A stretch of DNA of 64,000 bases. Source: Paraburkholderia sabiae. GTDB taxonomy: Bacteria > Pseudomonadota > Gammaproteobacteria > Burkholderiales > Burkholderiaceae. The first letter of the stretch is position 1; the number at the start of each line of letters is the position of its first letter. The stretch spans positions 4,526,001-4,590,000 of the forward strand of contig NZ_CP125295.1 of assembly GCF_030412785.1 (NCBI RefSeq), given 5' to 3'. This document shows positions 55,070-63,967 of the stretch, piece after piece. The notes beneath the pieces are model-generated. The model was not told the DNA's origin and made no database searches. It worked only from the letters and a program-made list of their open reading frames with translations. The position numbers and the translations under genes were made by a program.

Positions 55070-56146
55070 ATGTCGCTGATCTGGGGAACCGGCAGGAATC
55101 TGACGAACGGCTCGGTGCGCTTCGTCACGCGGCGAGCCGCGCTAACCGTCGCGTTGATCGCCGCTTGCGGCAGCTCGGCGCTGGCGTTGACGGCGGGCAT
55201 CGTGATTGGTCGCGATCATCCGAAGCTCGATGCTACGGGCGTGGGCAACGACGGCAACGACAGCCGCGTCAGGCGCGACTACACGATCACCGAACTCGGC
55301 AAGCTGAACGCGGCCATCGAGCAGATGGACCCGCGTCTGACGCGGCTCGCTTCGCAGATCGCGACGCTGCACGACTTCGAAACGCGCCTGAAGACGATCA
55401 AGACCTTGCCGCGCCCCGTGTTTGCGCCGCCCGCGCTGCCCGCGAGCGATGTGCTCGGCGACGACGCTGGCGACGATGTGGTCGGCACGCGATCCACTGC
55501 CGTTCTGAAACGTGAACCGGCCGACAAGCCGAAAGAAGAACCCGACGGCAAAGCCAGCGAATCCGCCGCGCAAGACGCCGAAGGCGGCCCGTCGCTGCCG
55601 CCGCGCCGCTGCGACGAACCGGTCGCCCATCCTGCACGCGACGCCGGCGCGCTTCACGAACAGATCGCCTGTCTCGTCGCGACGCTGTCGGCGCTCGAAC
55701 AGGAAGTCACGCTGCACGTCGCGAACTGGGAGTCGTTCCCGGGGCGCATGCCCGTCGACGGCGCGCGCTTCGGCTCGCCGTTCGGCAATCGCGTCGATCC
55801 GTTCACGCATCACCTGAGTTTTCATCCGGGCGTCGATCTCGTCGCGATGTCGGGCACGCCCATTCTCGCCGCGGCGGGCGGCCGCGTGATCCACGCGGGA
55901 CCGCAGGGCGGCTACGGCAATGCCGTCGAGATCGATCACGGCAACGGCCTGATCACGCGCTACGGACACGCATCGAAGATCGTCGTGCAGGAGGGTGATC
56001 TCGTGCTGCCGCGCCAGCATATCGCCGATGTCGGCACGACGGGCCGTTCGACGGGGCCGCATCTGCACTTCGAAGTGCTCGTCAACGGCGCGCCCGTCGA
56101 TCCCACCGACTATCTCGCACTTTTCATGGGGCCATCGCATGGCTGA
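55070..56146 (+). CDS. M23 family peptidase of an envelope-shape unit
   Basis: A 358-residue membrane-anchored peptidoglycan endopeptidase. I choose ATG 55070 (MSLIWGTGRNLTNGSVRFVT), placing the hydrophobic segment LTVALIAACGSSALALTAGI correctly. A helical/disordered middle (LGKLNAAIEQMDPRLTRLAS) leads to an intact LytM domain: HPGVDLVAMSGTPIL and TGPHLHFEVL carry the zinc ligands. Its end overlaps the next gene by 8 bp, and a bactofilin follows. The gene order resembles shape modules where an M23 enzyme works on a bactofilin scaffold. Confidence 0.9.
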   Translation: MSLIWGTGRNLTNGSVRFVTRRAALTVALIAACGSSALALTAGIVIGRDHPKLDATGVGNDGNDSRVRRDYTITELGKLNAAIEQMDPRLTRLASQIATLHDFETRLKTIKTLPRPVFAPPALPASDVLGDDAGDDVVGTRSTAVLKREPADKPKEEPDGKASESAAQDAEGGPSLPPRRCDEPVAHPARDAGALHEQIACLVATLSALEQEVTLHVANWESFPGRMPVDGARFGSPFGNRVDPFTHHLSFHPGVDLVAMSGTPILAAAGGRVIHAGPQGGYGNAVEIDHGNGLITRYGHASKIVVQEGDLVLPRQHIADVGTTGRSTGPHLHFEVLVNGAPVDPTDYLALFMGPSHG

Positions 56147-56510
56147 TTTTCTTCGTCTGCGGCGCCGGAGCGCGCGTGCCGTCACGCAAGGCGCGTATGC
56201 GCTGAAGCCCGTGCGTTCGCGCGCGATGCGCATCGCGACGTGGCTGGCGGTTTGCCTCGGAAGCGCTGCGGCGGGCGCGGCAGCGATGCATGTCTACGCG
56301 ACACGCGCGGCGCGGGAAAGCGCGTCGTGCGCCGCGTCTACCTCACACGACGGACTGGATGACGCGCTGGCGCGCGCACAACTCGCGCTGAAGCAGGAAG
56401 CCGCTTCGCGCGCGAGCGTGCAGCGTTCCGCCGATGCGCTCACCGCCGAAGTGCGCCAGCTCCAGGCGCAAGTGCTGTTTCTGCAGGGGCAAGGCCGTTC
56501 GCGCCGTTGA
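56139..56510 (+). CDS. small membrane-anchored coiled-coil protein
   Basis: A 123-residue protein starting MADFLRLRRRSARAVTQGAY, with a basic cytoplasmic end, one membrane helix (TWLAVCLGSAAAGAAAMHVY) and a periplasmic coiled coil (LARAQLALKQEAASRASVQR, TAEVRQLQAQVLFLQGQ). It overlaps the M23 gene and ends 37 bp before the bactofilin gene. Its layout suits a link between the cytoplasmic bactofilin and the periplasmic peptidase. Not recognised as a named family. Confidence 0.75.
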   Translation: MADFLRLRRRSARAVTQGAYALKPVRSRAMRIATWLAVCLGSAAAGAAAMHVYATRAARESASCAASTSHDGLDDALARAQLALKQEAASRASVQRSADALTAEVRQLQAQVLFLQGQGRSRR

Positions 56511-56547
56511 CGCGCGCGGCGAGTTTCAACTTCACTCGGTATCGATT

Positions 56548-56994
56548 ATGTTCAGCAAGAAGAAGTCACCCGGCGTTTCCCAGAACAAACTGGCGACGCT
56601 CATTGCACATGACGTGCACATCACCGGCGACCTCGAATTCAGCGACGGCCTGCGCATGGACGGTCACGTGAAAGGCAACGTGACGGGCAAGCCGGGATGC
56701 GAGACGCTGCTGGTGCTGAGCGATCGCGGCTCGATCACGGGCAACGTGTATGGCTACGACGTGATCGTCAACGGCCGCATCACGGGCGACGTGATCGCCG
56801 ATCATTTTGTCGAGTTGCAGGAGAACGCGCATATCACGGGCAACATCTATTACCAGCAATTGCGGATGGACGTGGGCGCGTCGGTGGACGGCAAGCTGAC
56901 GCGCCGCGATGTGTTGCCCGCGGTCGCGAGTCCGCATGTCGAGCCCGCGTCGTTCGCGCTGCAAAGCCCGAACGCGACGGACGGCGAACGCTGA
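56548..56994 (+). CDS. bactofilin family cytoskeletal protein
   Basis: A 148-residue polymer-forming bactofilin. A charged N-terminal tail (MFSKKKSPGVSQNKLATLIA) precedes the right-handed beta-helix core, read as regular V/I-x-G turns: VHITGDLEFSDGLRMDGHVK, GNVYGYDVIVNGRITGDVIA, AHITGNIYYQQLRMDVG. Bactofilins form filaments at the membrane and recruit cell-wall enzymes. It is the third gene of the unit. Confidence 0.93.
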   Translation: MFSKKKSPGVSQNKLATLIAHDVHITGDLEFSDGLRMDGHVKGNVTGKPGCETLLVLSDRGSITGNVYGYDVIVNGRITGDVIADHFVELQENAHITGNIYYQQLRMDVGASVDGKLTRRDVLPAVASPHVEPASFALQSPNATDGER

Positions 56995-57013
56995 CAGCTT
57001 GCACGCGCCGTCG

Positions 57014-59083
57014 TCAGACGGCCGTCATGCGCTCCTGAAGCAGCGCGCTGAATGCGTCGGCCGTGAGCGGCTTGCCGAGCAGAAAGCCCTGCATTTCGTC
57101 GCATTGCAGGTCTTTGAGCTTGTCGAGCTGCGAAGCCGTTTCGACGCCTTCCGCCACCACGTCCATTTCCAGCGAGTGCGCGAGCGCGATGATCGCCTGC
57201 ACGATCGCGCTGCCTTCGTGGCCGTCGGCATCGAGCCCGTTCGTGAAGAAGCGGTCGATCTTCAGTTGCTTCACGCGAAAGCGCTGCAGATAGGCGAGGC
57301 TCGAATAACCGGTGCCGAAATCGTCGATTGAAATCTCGAAGCCGCTGTCCTGGAACTCGCGGATCATTTCCGTCGTCTTGGCGGCGTCCTGCATCGCCAC
57401 CGTTTCGGTGATCTCGAACATGATCTGGCTGCAATCGACGCCTTCCGTGCGCACGATCTCCAGCGTCTGCGTGACGAGATCCGGCTGCGTCATCTGACGC
57501 GGCGACAGGTTGATCGCGACTTTCATCGACGGCAGGCCGGACTTTTCCCAGCGCCGGATCTGGCGGCACGTCTCGCGCACCACCCAATAGCCGATCTGCA
57601 CGATCTGCCCCGAGCGTTCCGCGATCGGGATGAATTCCATCGGCGCGAGCACGCCGATGTCCGGGTGATTCAGGCGGATCAGCGCTTCCGCGCCCGCGAC
57701 TTCGCCGCTGTCGCCGCGGAACTTCGGCTGGAAGTGCAGCGAGAAATAGCCCTTGCCGAGCGCTTCGTGCAGCGCGCTCTGAATCTTGAGCGTGCGCATC
57801 GCGGCTTCGTTCATGTGCGCTTCGAAGAAGCGATACGTGCTGCGGCCGCCGCGCTTCGCTTCGTACATCGCGGCGTCGGCGTGCTTGAGCAGTTCGTCGA
57901 CGGAATGGCCGTCCTGCGGATACAGCGCAATGCCGATACTCGGCATGACCTGCAGCGTCTGGCTCTGCGTTTCGATGCCCTTGCGCATCCGTTCGAGCAC
58001 GGCTTCCGCCATCTTCTCGGCGTCTTGCGGCGCGCTGAGATTTTCGGCCAGCACGACGAACTCGTCGCCGCCGAGTCGCGCGACGGTATCGACGTTGCGC
58101 ACGCATTGCCGCAGGCTGTGCGAGAACGACTTCAGCACTTCGTCGCCGAATGCGTGACCGAGCGAATCGTTGATCGTCTTGAAGCCGTCGAGATCCATGA
58201 ACAGGATCGCGAATCCGCGGCCGTTGAGTTTCGACGCATGAATCGCGCGCTCGATGCGCTCCGTCAGCGTGCGGCGGTTCGGCAGATCGGTGAGCGTGTC
58301 GTAGGTGGCGAGGCGCACGATCTGGTTGTTCAGCAGCGATACCGAACCGGCGAGGAAAGTCGTGCGTGCATCGAAGCGCGACAGGATCAGCGTGACGATC
58401 AGAATCGCGAACGTGAAGAGGATGATCGTCGTGGCGAGCCACTGTGCGTTGACGCCGCGCGCCGCGCCGCACACCGAGCCGGGCAGGAAATCGGCGGCGG
58501 CCATGCCCGTGTAGTGCATGCCCGTGATCGCGAGGCCCATTACGCAGGCTGCGCCGATGCGCTTGAGCAGCACGCGATGCTGGTTCGAGTCGCGCAACGT
58601 GTGCGCGATCCGCAGCGCGGCGATCGAAGCCGCAATCGCAATCGCGATGGACGCGGCGAAGAGTCCCGGCCGGTATTGAATGCCCGGCTCCATCTGCATC
58701 GCCGCCATGCCCGTGTAGTGCATGCCCGCGATGCCGAAGCCCATCAGCACGCCGCCTGTGACGAGACGCTGGATGGAGAGTGTCGGACGCGCCACCTGGT
58801 GAAGCGCGAAGTACGACACGATCATCGCGATGACGAGCGAGTAGCCGGTGATCGAGAAGTCGTAGCCGAGCGGAATCGGCAGCGAGAAGGCGAGCATGCC
58901 GATGAAGTGCATCGACCAGACGCCCGTGCCCATTGCGGCTGCGCCGCCTGCGAGCCAGAGGTGGCGCAAGCGTGCCGATGCCATTGTCGAAATACGTCCG
59001 GCCAGGTCGAGCGCCGTGAATGAAGCTAGTGTTGCGACGGCGAGCGACACGACAACCAGACCCAGATTGTAAGTGCTCTGCAT
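57014..59083 (-). CDS. MHYT-GGDEF-EAL cyclic di-GMP enzyme
   Basis: A 689-residue inner-membrane signalling protein. The N-terminal seven-helix MHYT sensor (about 1-230) contains WSMHFIGM, AGMHYTGMAAM and TGMHYTGMAAA, proposed to bind copper or a gas. The cyclase domain keeps an intact GGDEF at 338-342 (RLGGDEFVVLAEN) and NSLGHAFGDE. The phosphodiesterase keeps EAL at 466-468 (AEALIRLNHP) with DDFGTGYSSL. Both activities may work, with one dominant. It is convergent with the bactofilin gene; an AT-rich leader with a large hairpin lies upstream. Confidence 0.93.
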   Translation of the reverse strand: MQSTYNLGLVVVSLAVATLASFTALDLAGRISTMASARLRHLWLAGGAAAMGTGVWSMHFIGMLAFSLPIPLGYDFSITGYSLVIAMIVSYFALHQVARPTLSIQRLVTGGVLMGFGIAGMHYTGMAAMQMEPGIQYRPGLFAASIAIAIAASIAALRIAHTLRDSNQHRVLLKRIGAACVMGLAITGMHYTGMAAADFLPGSVCGAARGVNAQWLATTIILFTFAILIVTLILSRFDARTTFLAGSVSLLNNQIVRLATYDTLTDLPNRRTLTERIERAIHASKLNGRGFAILFMDLDGFKTINDSLGHAFGDEVLKSFSHSLRQCVRNVDTVARLGGDEFVVLAENLSAPQDAEKMAEAVLERMRKGIETQSQTLQVMPSIGIALYPQDGHSVDELLKHADAAMYEAKRGGRSTYRFFEAHMNEAAMRTLKIQSALHEALGKGYFSLHFQPKFRGDSGEVAGAEALIRLNHPDIGVLAPMEFIPIAERSGQIVQIGYWVVRETCRQIRRWEKSGLPSMKVAINLSPRQMTQPDLVTQTLEIVRTEGVDCSQIMFEITETVAMQDAAKTTEMIREFQDSGFEISIDDFGTGYSSLAYLQRFRVKQLKIDRFFTNGLDADGHEGSAIVQAIIALAHSLEMDVVAEGVETASQLDKLKDLQCDEMQGFLLGKPLTADAFSALLQERMTAV

Positions 59084-59138
59084 GTCAGTTCCGTCGCGAA
59101 AGGAAAGTCCCTCGACTGGTTATCGGCAGCATTATTAA

Positions 59139-59176
59139 AATATTGAGCGATTTTTTAAAGGGTTCGCTCAAATATT
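59139..59176. promoter_or_regulatory. inverted repeat upstream of the GGDEF-EAL gene
   Basis: AATATTGAGCGA at 59139-59150 pairs with TCGCTCAAATATT at 59164-59176, interrupted by one bulged base. It lies 55-93 bp upstream of the start in the most AT-rich 80 bp of this part. Operator or 5' mRNA hairpin. Confidence 0.45.
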
Positions 59177-59284
59177 TATTGAAGTATCTTTGAAGCCGCT
59201 TTTGGCTTTTTTCGCGACTTTTAACAGCGCGTAATCGCCCGAAAGGCATTCCATAGACGATTACACGCCGTCCGCGAATCCCGC

Positions 59285-59719
59285 TCAGGGTTGTTGTCGC
59301 ATTTCTGTACAGGCGCTTGCTGCCTGCGTTTCCAGCACGAAGCCTTCGTCGAGCCAGCCCGTCACGCCGCCGATCATGATTTTCACAGGCCGCCCGAGTT
59401 GCGCGAGCCGGATTGCGCCGCGCGTCGCGCCATTGCAATGCGGACCGGCGCAATAGGTGACGAATAGTGTATCGGCCGAATATTCGCGCAATTTAGATTC
59501 GGTAATCTTCCTATGCGGAAAATTGATCGCGCCAGGAATATGGCCGCGCGCGAAATGCTCGGGACTGCGCACGTCGAGCAGCACGAAGTCGGCGTGGCCC
59601 GACGCGAGACTGTCCGACACGTCCCAGCAGTCGGTTTCGAAGCGCAACGAAGACTCGAAGTGTGCGAGCGCCGTGGCGCTGTCGGCGGCGGGGACGGCGC
59701 TGACGTTGGAAGCGGGCAT
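59285..59719 (-). CDS. rhodanese-like sulfurtransferase
   Basis: A 144-residue single rhodanese domain. ATG 59719 has an AGGAG box; upstream frame is not coding. VLLDVRSPEHFARGHIPGAI is the classical entry and catalytic Cys90 lies in VTYCAGPHCNGATRGA, a longer active loop than in typical thiosulfate sulfurtransferases. Divergent from ftrA with 97 bp between, a pairing I have seen annotated in Burkholderia, which suggests FtrA controls it. Confidence 0.9.
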   Translation of the reverse strand: MPASNVSAVPAADSATALAHFESSLRFETDCWDVSDSLASGHADFVLLDVRSPEHFARGHIPGAINFPHRKITESKLREYSADTLFVTYCAGPHCNGATRGAIRLAQLGRPVKIMIGGVTGWLDEGFVLETQAASACTEMRQQP

Positions 59720-59816
59720 TAGGGTTCTCCTGTTGGCGTTGAAGGTGTTCCGATTATCGACAGGGGCCCGCCTGGCCGTAAGTGGCGCAATCGTCAATCT
59801 CCGGTAATATCGCGAC

Positions 59817-60773
59817 ATGCAAGATCATCTCGTCGCGGCGCTCGTCTACGACCGCCTGTGCACCTTCGAATTCGGCTGCGTGACCGAACTGTTCGCGCTC
59901 GATCGTCCGGAACTGGGCGTCGAGTGGTATCGCTTTGCCGTGTGCGCCGTCGAACCCGGTCCGATTCGCGCGGCGGGCGGCATTAGCGTCGCGGCGCCGT
60001 ACACGCTCAAAATGCTCGATCGCGCGACGACGATCGTTGTGCCCGGCTGGCGCGATCCCGATGAGCTTCCGCCCGAGCCGCTGCTGAAGAAGATCCGCGC
60101 GGCCGTCGAGCGCGGCGCGCGCGTCTGCTCGATCTGTTCCGGCGTGTTCGTGCTCGCGGCGGCAGGCGTGCTCGACGGCAAGACGGTCACGACACACTGG
60201 CGTTATGCCGACAAGTTGCAGCAGCGCTATCCGCAACTGCGTGTGAAGCCCGATGCGCTGTATGTCGATGAAGGGCAGGTGATTACGTCGGCGGGATCGG
60301 GGGCGGGGCTCGACATGCTGCTGCATCTCGTGCGGCGCGATTACGGCAGCGCGATTGCGAATCGCGTGGCGCAGCGGCTCGTCGTGCCGCCGCATCGCGA
60401 GGGCGGCCAGGCGCAGTTCGTCCCGCGTCCGATGCCACAGGACGACAGTGGCCGGCTCGCGCGTCTGATGGATTACGTGCGCGCCAATCCCGCGCGCGAG
60501 CACACGCTGGCGTCGCTGGCTGGCCACGCCGCGATGAGTCCGCGTACGCTGCAGCGGCAGTTCCGCGACGCGACGGGCATGGCGCCTTATGAATGGCTGA
60601 TTCGCGAGCGCGTGGCGATTGCGCGCGATCTGCTCGAATCGCCCGCCGATCTGCCGATGTCGCGCGTCGCGGAAATGGCGGGCTTCGGGTCCGAAGAGTC
60701 GCTGCGACGGCACTTCAGGCGCATTGCGCTGACGAGTCCGGGCGCGTATCGGAAGAAGTTTGGCGCGGCTTAG
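59817..60773 (+). CDS. ftrA: GlxA-type AraC regulator (FtrA)
   Basis: A 318-residue regulator. The N-terminal DJ-1/GATase-like domain (VAALVYDRLCTFEFGCVTEL) includes the cysteine elbow SICSGVFVLAAAGVLDG. The C-terminal AraC domain has two helix-turn-helix units: LASLAGHAAMSPRTLQRQFR and VAEMAGFGSEESLRRHFRRI. This matches FtrA. It probably activates the divergent rhodanese gene in response to a reactive or thiol-type signal. Confidence 0.88.
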   Translation: MQDHLVAALVYDRLCTFEFGCVTELFALDRPELGVEWYRFAVCAVEPGPIRAAGGISVAAPYTLKMLDRATTIVVPGWRDPDELPPEPLLKKIRAAVERGARVCSICSGVFVLAAAGVLDGKTVTTHWRYADKLQQRYPQLRVKPDALYVDEGQVITSAGSGAGLDMLLHLVRRDYGSAIANRVAQRLVVPPHREGGQAQFVPRPMPQDDSGRLARLMDYVRANPAREHTLASLAGHAAMSPRTLQRQFRDATGMAPYEWLIRERVAIARDLLESPADLPMSRVAEMAGFGSEESLRRHFRRIALTSPGAYRKKFGAA

Positions 60774-60795
60774 GATTGCATATGGAGGCTTTGTG

Positions 60796-61368
60796 ATGAC
60801 TGCCCCTTCGAACGACACACGTGATGCAAGCGTCGCGCGCCTGCTCGATCAAGCGCAGCATCGCGATGCCGCCGATACCGTGATGTTCGCGCGTTTGATC
60901 GGCGCGAAGCTCGCGAGCGATGAACTGCTGCATCTCGGCTTGACGCGCGATGCGCTCGACGCGTTGCTTGCGCGTCATTTCTCGCGCTACGCGTTGCCGC
61001 ATGCCGCGCCCGAACGGATCGCCGCGAGCGAGCATCAGGCTTTCGTCGATGCGATGCGCGCGATGCTGCTGCAACACGAGTCGTCGCTGACATCGACCGA
61101 CCCCGACGCGCAATGTCTCGCGACGATCATCGCGACGGCTTGCCTGCGTCCCGATCATTTGTGGCGCGATCTCGGCCTCGATGGACGCGACGACGTGACG
61201 GCGATCCTCACACGCCACTATCCGCAGCTTATCGAGCGCAATACCGACGGCATGCGCTGGAAGAAATTCCTCGCGCGCGAACTGGCGCTCGCCGAAGGCC
61301 GCGCGCCTGCGCCCGCGCCGGGCTGTCCCGGTTGCGAAGACTACGGCTTCTGTTATCCCTCGCGCTAA
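60796..61368 (+). CDS. NifQ family protein, orphan and with one motif cysteine missing
   Basis: A 190-residue NifQ homologue; NifQ donates molybdenum as a Mo-Fe-S cluster for nitrogenase cofactor synthesis. Family stretches ATACLRPDHLWRDLGL and MRWKKFLARELALAEG are present. The C-terminal cluster motif C-x4-C-x2-C-x5-C is reduced: APAPGCPGCEDYGFC keeps the last three cysteines and has Ala in the first position. A GGAGG site precedes ATG 60796. No other nif gene is in the window. It may serve general molybdenum handling, in keeping with the nearby molybdoenzyme. Confidence 0.87.
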   Translation: MTAPSNDTRDASVARLLDQAQHRDAADTVMFARLIGAKLASDELLHLGLTRDALDALLARHFSRYALPHAAPERIAASEHQAFVDAMRAMLLQHESSLTSTDPDAQCLATIIATACLRPDHLWRDLGLDGRDDVTAILTRHYPQLIERNTDGMRWKKFLARELALAEGRAPAPAPGCPGCEDYGFCYPSR

Positions 61369-61590
61369 GGCTTCTACGGAAGCCGGCGACGCGCCTTCGC
61401 ACAAACCCCAACGTAGAAACCCGAAGTTGAGCGGGACTCATACCCGGCATCAAAAAACATCGCTTCATCGACGAAAAAAACGGACCGCACAATCGCGATG
61501 CCATGTCACCCCTTGCGATGACGCGGCGGGTCGCGCGAGCCGTGCGGCCGATCACAACAAGATTCGAGACCTTCGCACAGGAGACATTCG

Positions 61591-62658
61591 ATGATGCGAT
61601 CCATCAAGCGCGCGGCCGTGCTGGCCGCCGTGACGACTGCTGCAACCCTTCTCGCGGCGGGTACTGCGCACGCCGCCGACAGCAACGCCGCTAAACCCGG
61701 AAACTGGTGCAGCGCGGGCAAGACCGTGCACTTCGCGGGCATCACGTGGGAGAGCGGCGCGTTCGCGACGGAAGTGTTGCGGCAGATTCTGGAGAAAGGC
61801 TACGGCTGCAAGACGGACGTCGTGCCGGGCAGCACGGCCGCGACGGAAACCGCGCTCGCGCATAACGACGTGCAGATCTGGGCCGAGCAATGGACGGGCC
61901 GCAGCGAGATCACCGCGAAAGCAGTCGAATCGGGCAGCGTGAAGCTTGTCGGCGACACGCTGCCGGGCGGCACGAAAGAAGGCTGGTTCGTGCCGGACTA
62001 TGTGGTGAAGGGCGATCCTGCGCGCGGCATCAAGGCATCGGCGCCGGGGCTGGCATCGGTGGCGGATCTGCCGAAGTACAAGAACGTCTTCAGCGACGAC
62101 GAAGAGCCGAACAAGGGCCGCTTTCTGAATTGCCCGAGCGGCTGGGATTGCGAGCGCGTGAATACGCGGCTGCTGAAGGTGCTCAAGCTCGACGACTCGT
62201 ACACGAACTTCCGTCCCGGCACGGGCGCGGCGCTCGATGCCGCGATTGCGTCGGCGTACACGCGCGGCGCGCCGATCCTGTTCTACTACTGGGGACCGGC
62301 TGCGCTGATGGCGAAGTACAAGCTGACTGAGTTGAAGATGCCCGCCTACAACGATGCCTGCTGGCAGACACTGCGCAACGAGAGCAGCACGCAGCAGTGC
62401 GCGTCGTCGTATATGGTGTCGCACGTGACGGTCGGCACGTCGACGCCGTTCTACAACGCCGAGCCGCAACTGATGACGATGTTCTCGAAGGTCAAGTTTC
62501 CGATGGACTTCCTGAACGCGACGATTCTCGACATGAGCGTCAAGAAACTCGATGCGCCGACGATGGCCGCGCAGTTCCTGCGTACGCATCCTGAGATGTG
62601 GAAGACGTGGGTGCCCGCCGATGTCGCTGCGAAGGTTCAGGCGGGGATCGCGAGCTGA
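61591..62658 (+). CDS. ProX-type glycine betaine/choline-class binding protein
   Basis: A 355-residue periplasmic solute-binding protein (OpuAC/ProX family). Signal peptide MMRSIKRAAVLAAVTTAATL, cut after AHA. Start has AGGAG nine bases upstream. The ligand-box region shows VHFAGITWESGAFATEVLRQ, AEQWTGRSEI and FYYWGPAALMAKYKL with aromatic residues expected in a cation-pi cage. Six or more cysteines (WCSAG, YGCKT, LNCPSGWDCE) suggest disulfides. No ABC permease or ATPase genes follow. Likely binds a quaternary amine or related osmolyte. Confidence 0.87.
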   Translation: MMRSIKRAAVLAAVTTAATLLAAGTAHAADSNAAKPGNWCSAGKTVHFAGITWESGAFATEVLRQILEKGYGCKTDVVPGSTAATETALAHNDVQIWAEQWTGRSEITAKAVESGSVKLVGDTLPGGTKEGWFVPDYVVKGDPARGIKASAPGLASVADLPKYKNVFSDDEEPNKGRFLNCPSGWDCERVNTRLLKVLKLDDSYTNFRPGTGAALDAAIASAYTRGAPILFYYWGPAALMAKYKLTELKMPAYNDACWQTLRNESSTQQCASSYMVSHVTVGTSTPFYNAEPQLMTMFSKVKFPMDFLNATILDMSVKKLDAPTMAAQFLRTHPEMWKTWVPADVAAKVQAGIAS

Positions 62659-62682
62659 GTTTGGTTTGTTTGAGCGCGTGAT

Positions 62683-62724
62683 GACGGCGGCGCAGCGGCA
62701 ACGAAAATCCGCTGCGCCGCCGTC
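62683..62724. terminator. 16-bp hairpin between the binding protein and rdgC
   Basis: Perfect arms GACGGCGGCGCAGCGG and CCGCTGCGCCGCCGTC with a 10-nt loop, 36 bp before the rdgC start. It terminates the upstream transcript or forms a leader hairpin of rdgC; no clear T-run follows. Confidence 0.65.
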
Positions 62725-62759
62725 GTCATATAGAATGACGCGCTTTGCCCGTTCCCGCC

Positions 62760-63674
62760 ATGTGGTTCAAGAATCTACAGCTTCACCGCCTTCCCGCTCC
62801 GTGGAAAGTGAGCGCCGAGCAAATGGAAAAGTGGCTCGCGCCGCACGCGTTCCAGCCTGCCAACAGCGTCGAGACGCAGCGTCAGGGCTGGACGTCGCCG
62901 CGTAACGACGGCTCGCTCGTCTACTCGATCAACAAGCAGATGCTGCTGACGTTCCGCGCGGAAAAGAAGCTGCTGCCCGCGTCCGTGGTGACGCAGGTGA
63001 CGAAGGCGCGTGCGCAGGAACTCGAAGAGCAGCAGGGCTTCAAGCCAGGCCGCAAGCAGATGCGCGATCTGAAAGAGCAGGTCACCGACGAACTGCTGCC
63101 GCGCGCGTTCAGCATTCAGCGCGACACGCGCGTGTGGATTGACACAGTGAATGGCTGGCTCGTGATCGATGCGGCGTCACAGGCGCTGGGTGACGATGTG
63201 CTCGGGCTGCTGGTTAAATCTGTTGACCGTCTGCCGATTTTTTCTGTGCGCGTTGCGCAGGCGCCTGTGTCAGCCATGACGAACTGGCTGCTTGCTGGCG
63301 AAGGTCCTGTCAATTTCACGCTGGATCAGGATACTGAGCTGCGCTCGCCTGCTGAGGGGAATGCGACGGTGCGGTACGTTGGTCATGCGCTCGAGGCTGA
63401 TGATATGCGTCGGCATATCGAAGCGGGTAAGCAGTGTATGCGGCTTGCCATGACGTGGAATGATCGGGTTTCGTTTGTGCTGACGCCTTCGTTGGTCGTT
63501 AAGCGCGTCACTGCGCTTGATGTGATCAAAGAGGCTGGTGATCCCACTGCGCAGAATGATGATGAGCAGTTTGATTCTGATTTCACTTTGATGACCGGCG
63601 AACTTGCGAAGTTGCTTGAGGGGATTGTTGGGGCGCTTGGGGGTGAGGTGGAGGATGGGGTCAAGGCTGCGTAG
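62760..63674 (+). CDS. rdgC: recombination-associated protein RdgC
   Basis: A 304-residue DNA-binding ring protein that restrains RecA. The start [20 protein letters not shown] is the family N-terminus, followed by [40 protein letters not shown] and [16 protein letters not shown] in order. Length matches. The last third has visibly lower GC at wobble positions than the neighbours, then the repeat begins directly after the stop. Confidence 0.94.
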   Translation: MWFKNLQLHRLPAPWKVSAEQMEKWLAPHAFQPANSVETQRQGWTSPRNDGSLVYSINKQMLLTFRAEKKLLPASVVTQVTKARAQELEEQQGFKPGRKQMRDLKEQVTDELLPRAFSIQRDTRVWIDTVNGWLVIDAASQALGDDVLGLLVKSVDRLPIFSVRVAQAPVSAMTNWLLAGEGPVNFTLDQDTELRSPAEGNATVRYVGHALEADDMRRHIEAGKQCMRLAMTWNDRVSFVLTPSLVVKRVTALDVIKEAGDPTAQNDDEQFDSDFTLMTGELAKLLEGIVGALGGEVEDGVKAA

Positions 63675-63675
63675 G

Positions 63676-63967
63676 GTTTTTTGTCTGCGACGCTAGTCGC
63701 CATTTTGGTTTTTTTGCTGCGCTGGCATCCGCGTTGACGTATCGGTTTGCTAGCGTTGCCCCTGTGCGGGGCGGCAGTTACTTTCTTTGCCGCGGCAAAG
63801 AAAGTAACCAAAGAAAGCCGCTTTTGAACCTCCGGTGCCCGCCAGGATAGCGCTTCGGCATGCCGCAGTCGAGCTGTCGCGCAGCGACCTCCGCACTCTG
63901 TAGAAAGCCCGCAGTTAACCGCGCGCGGGGCGAAAACCCCACGCACAACCCGACCGAATGTGCCCCA
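63676..63967 (+). repeat. palindromic intergenic repeat, copy 4
   Basis: Same plan as copies 1-3, starting in the stop region of rdgC. The palindrome is GTTACTTTCTTTGC (63777-63790), loop CGCG, and GCAAAGAAAGTAAC (63795-63808). Relative to copies 1-3 both arms changed together, so pairing is kept. Confidence 0.87.
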
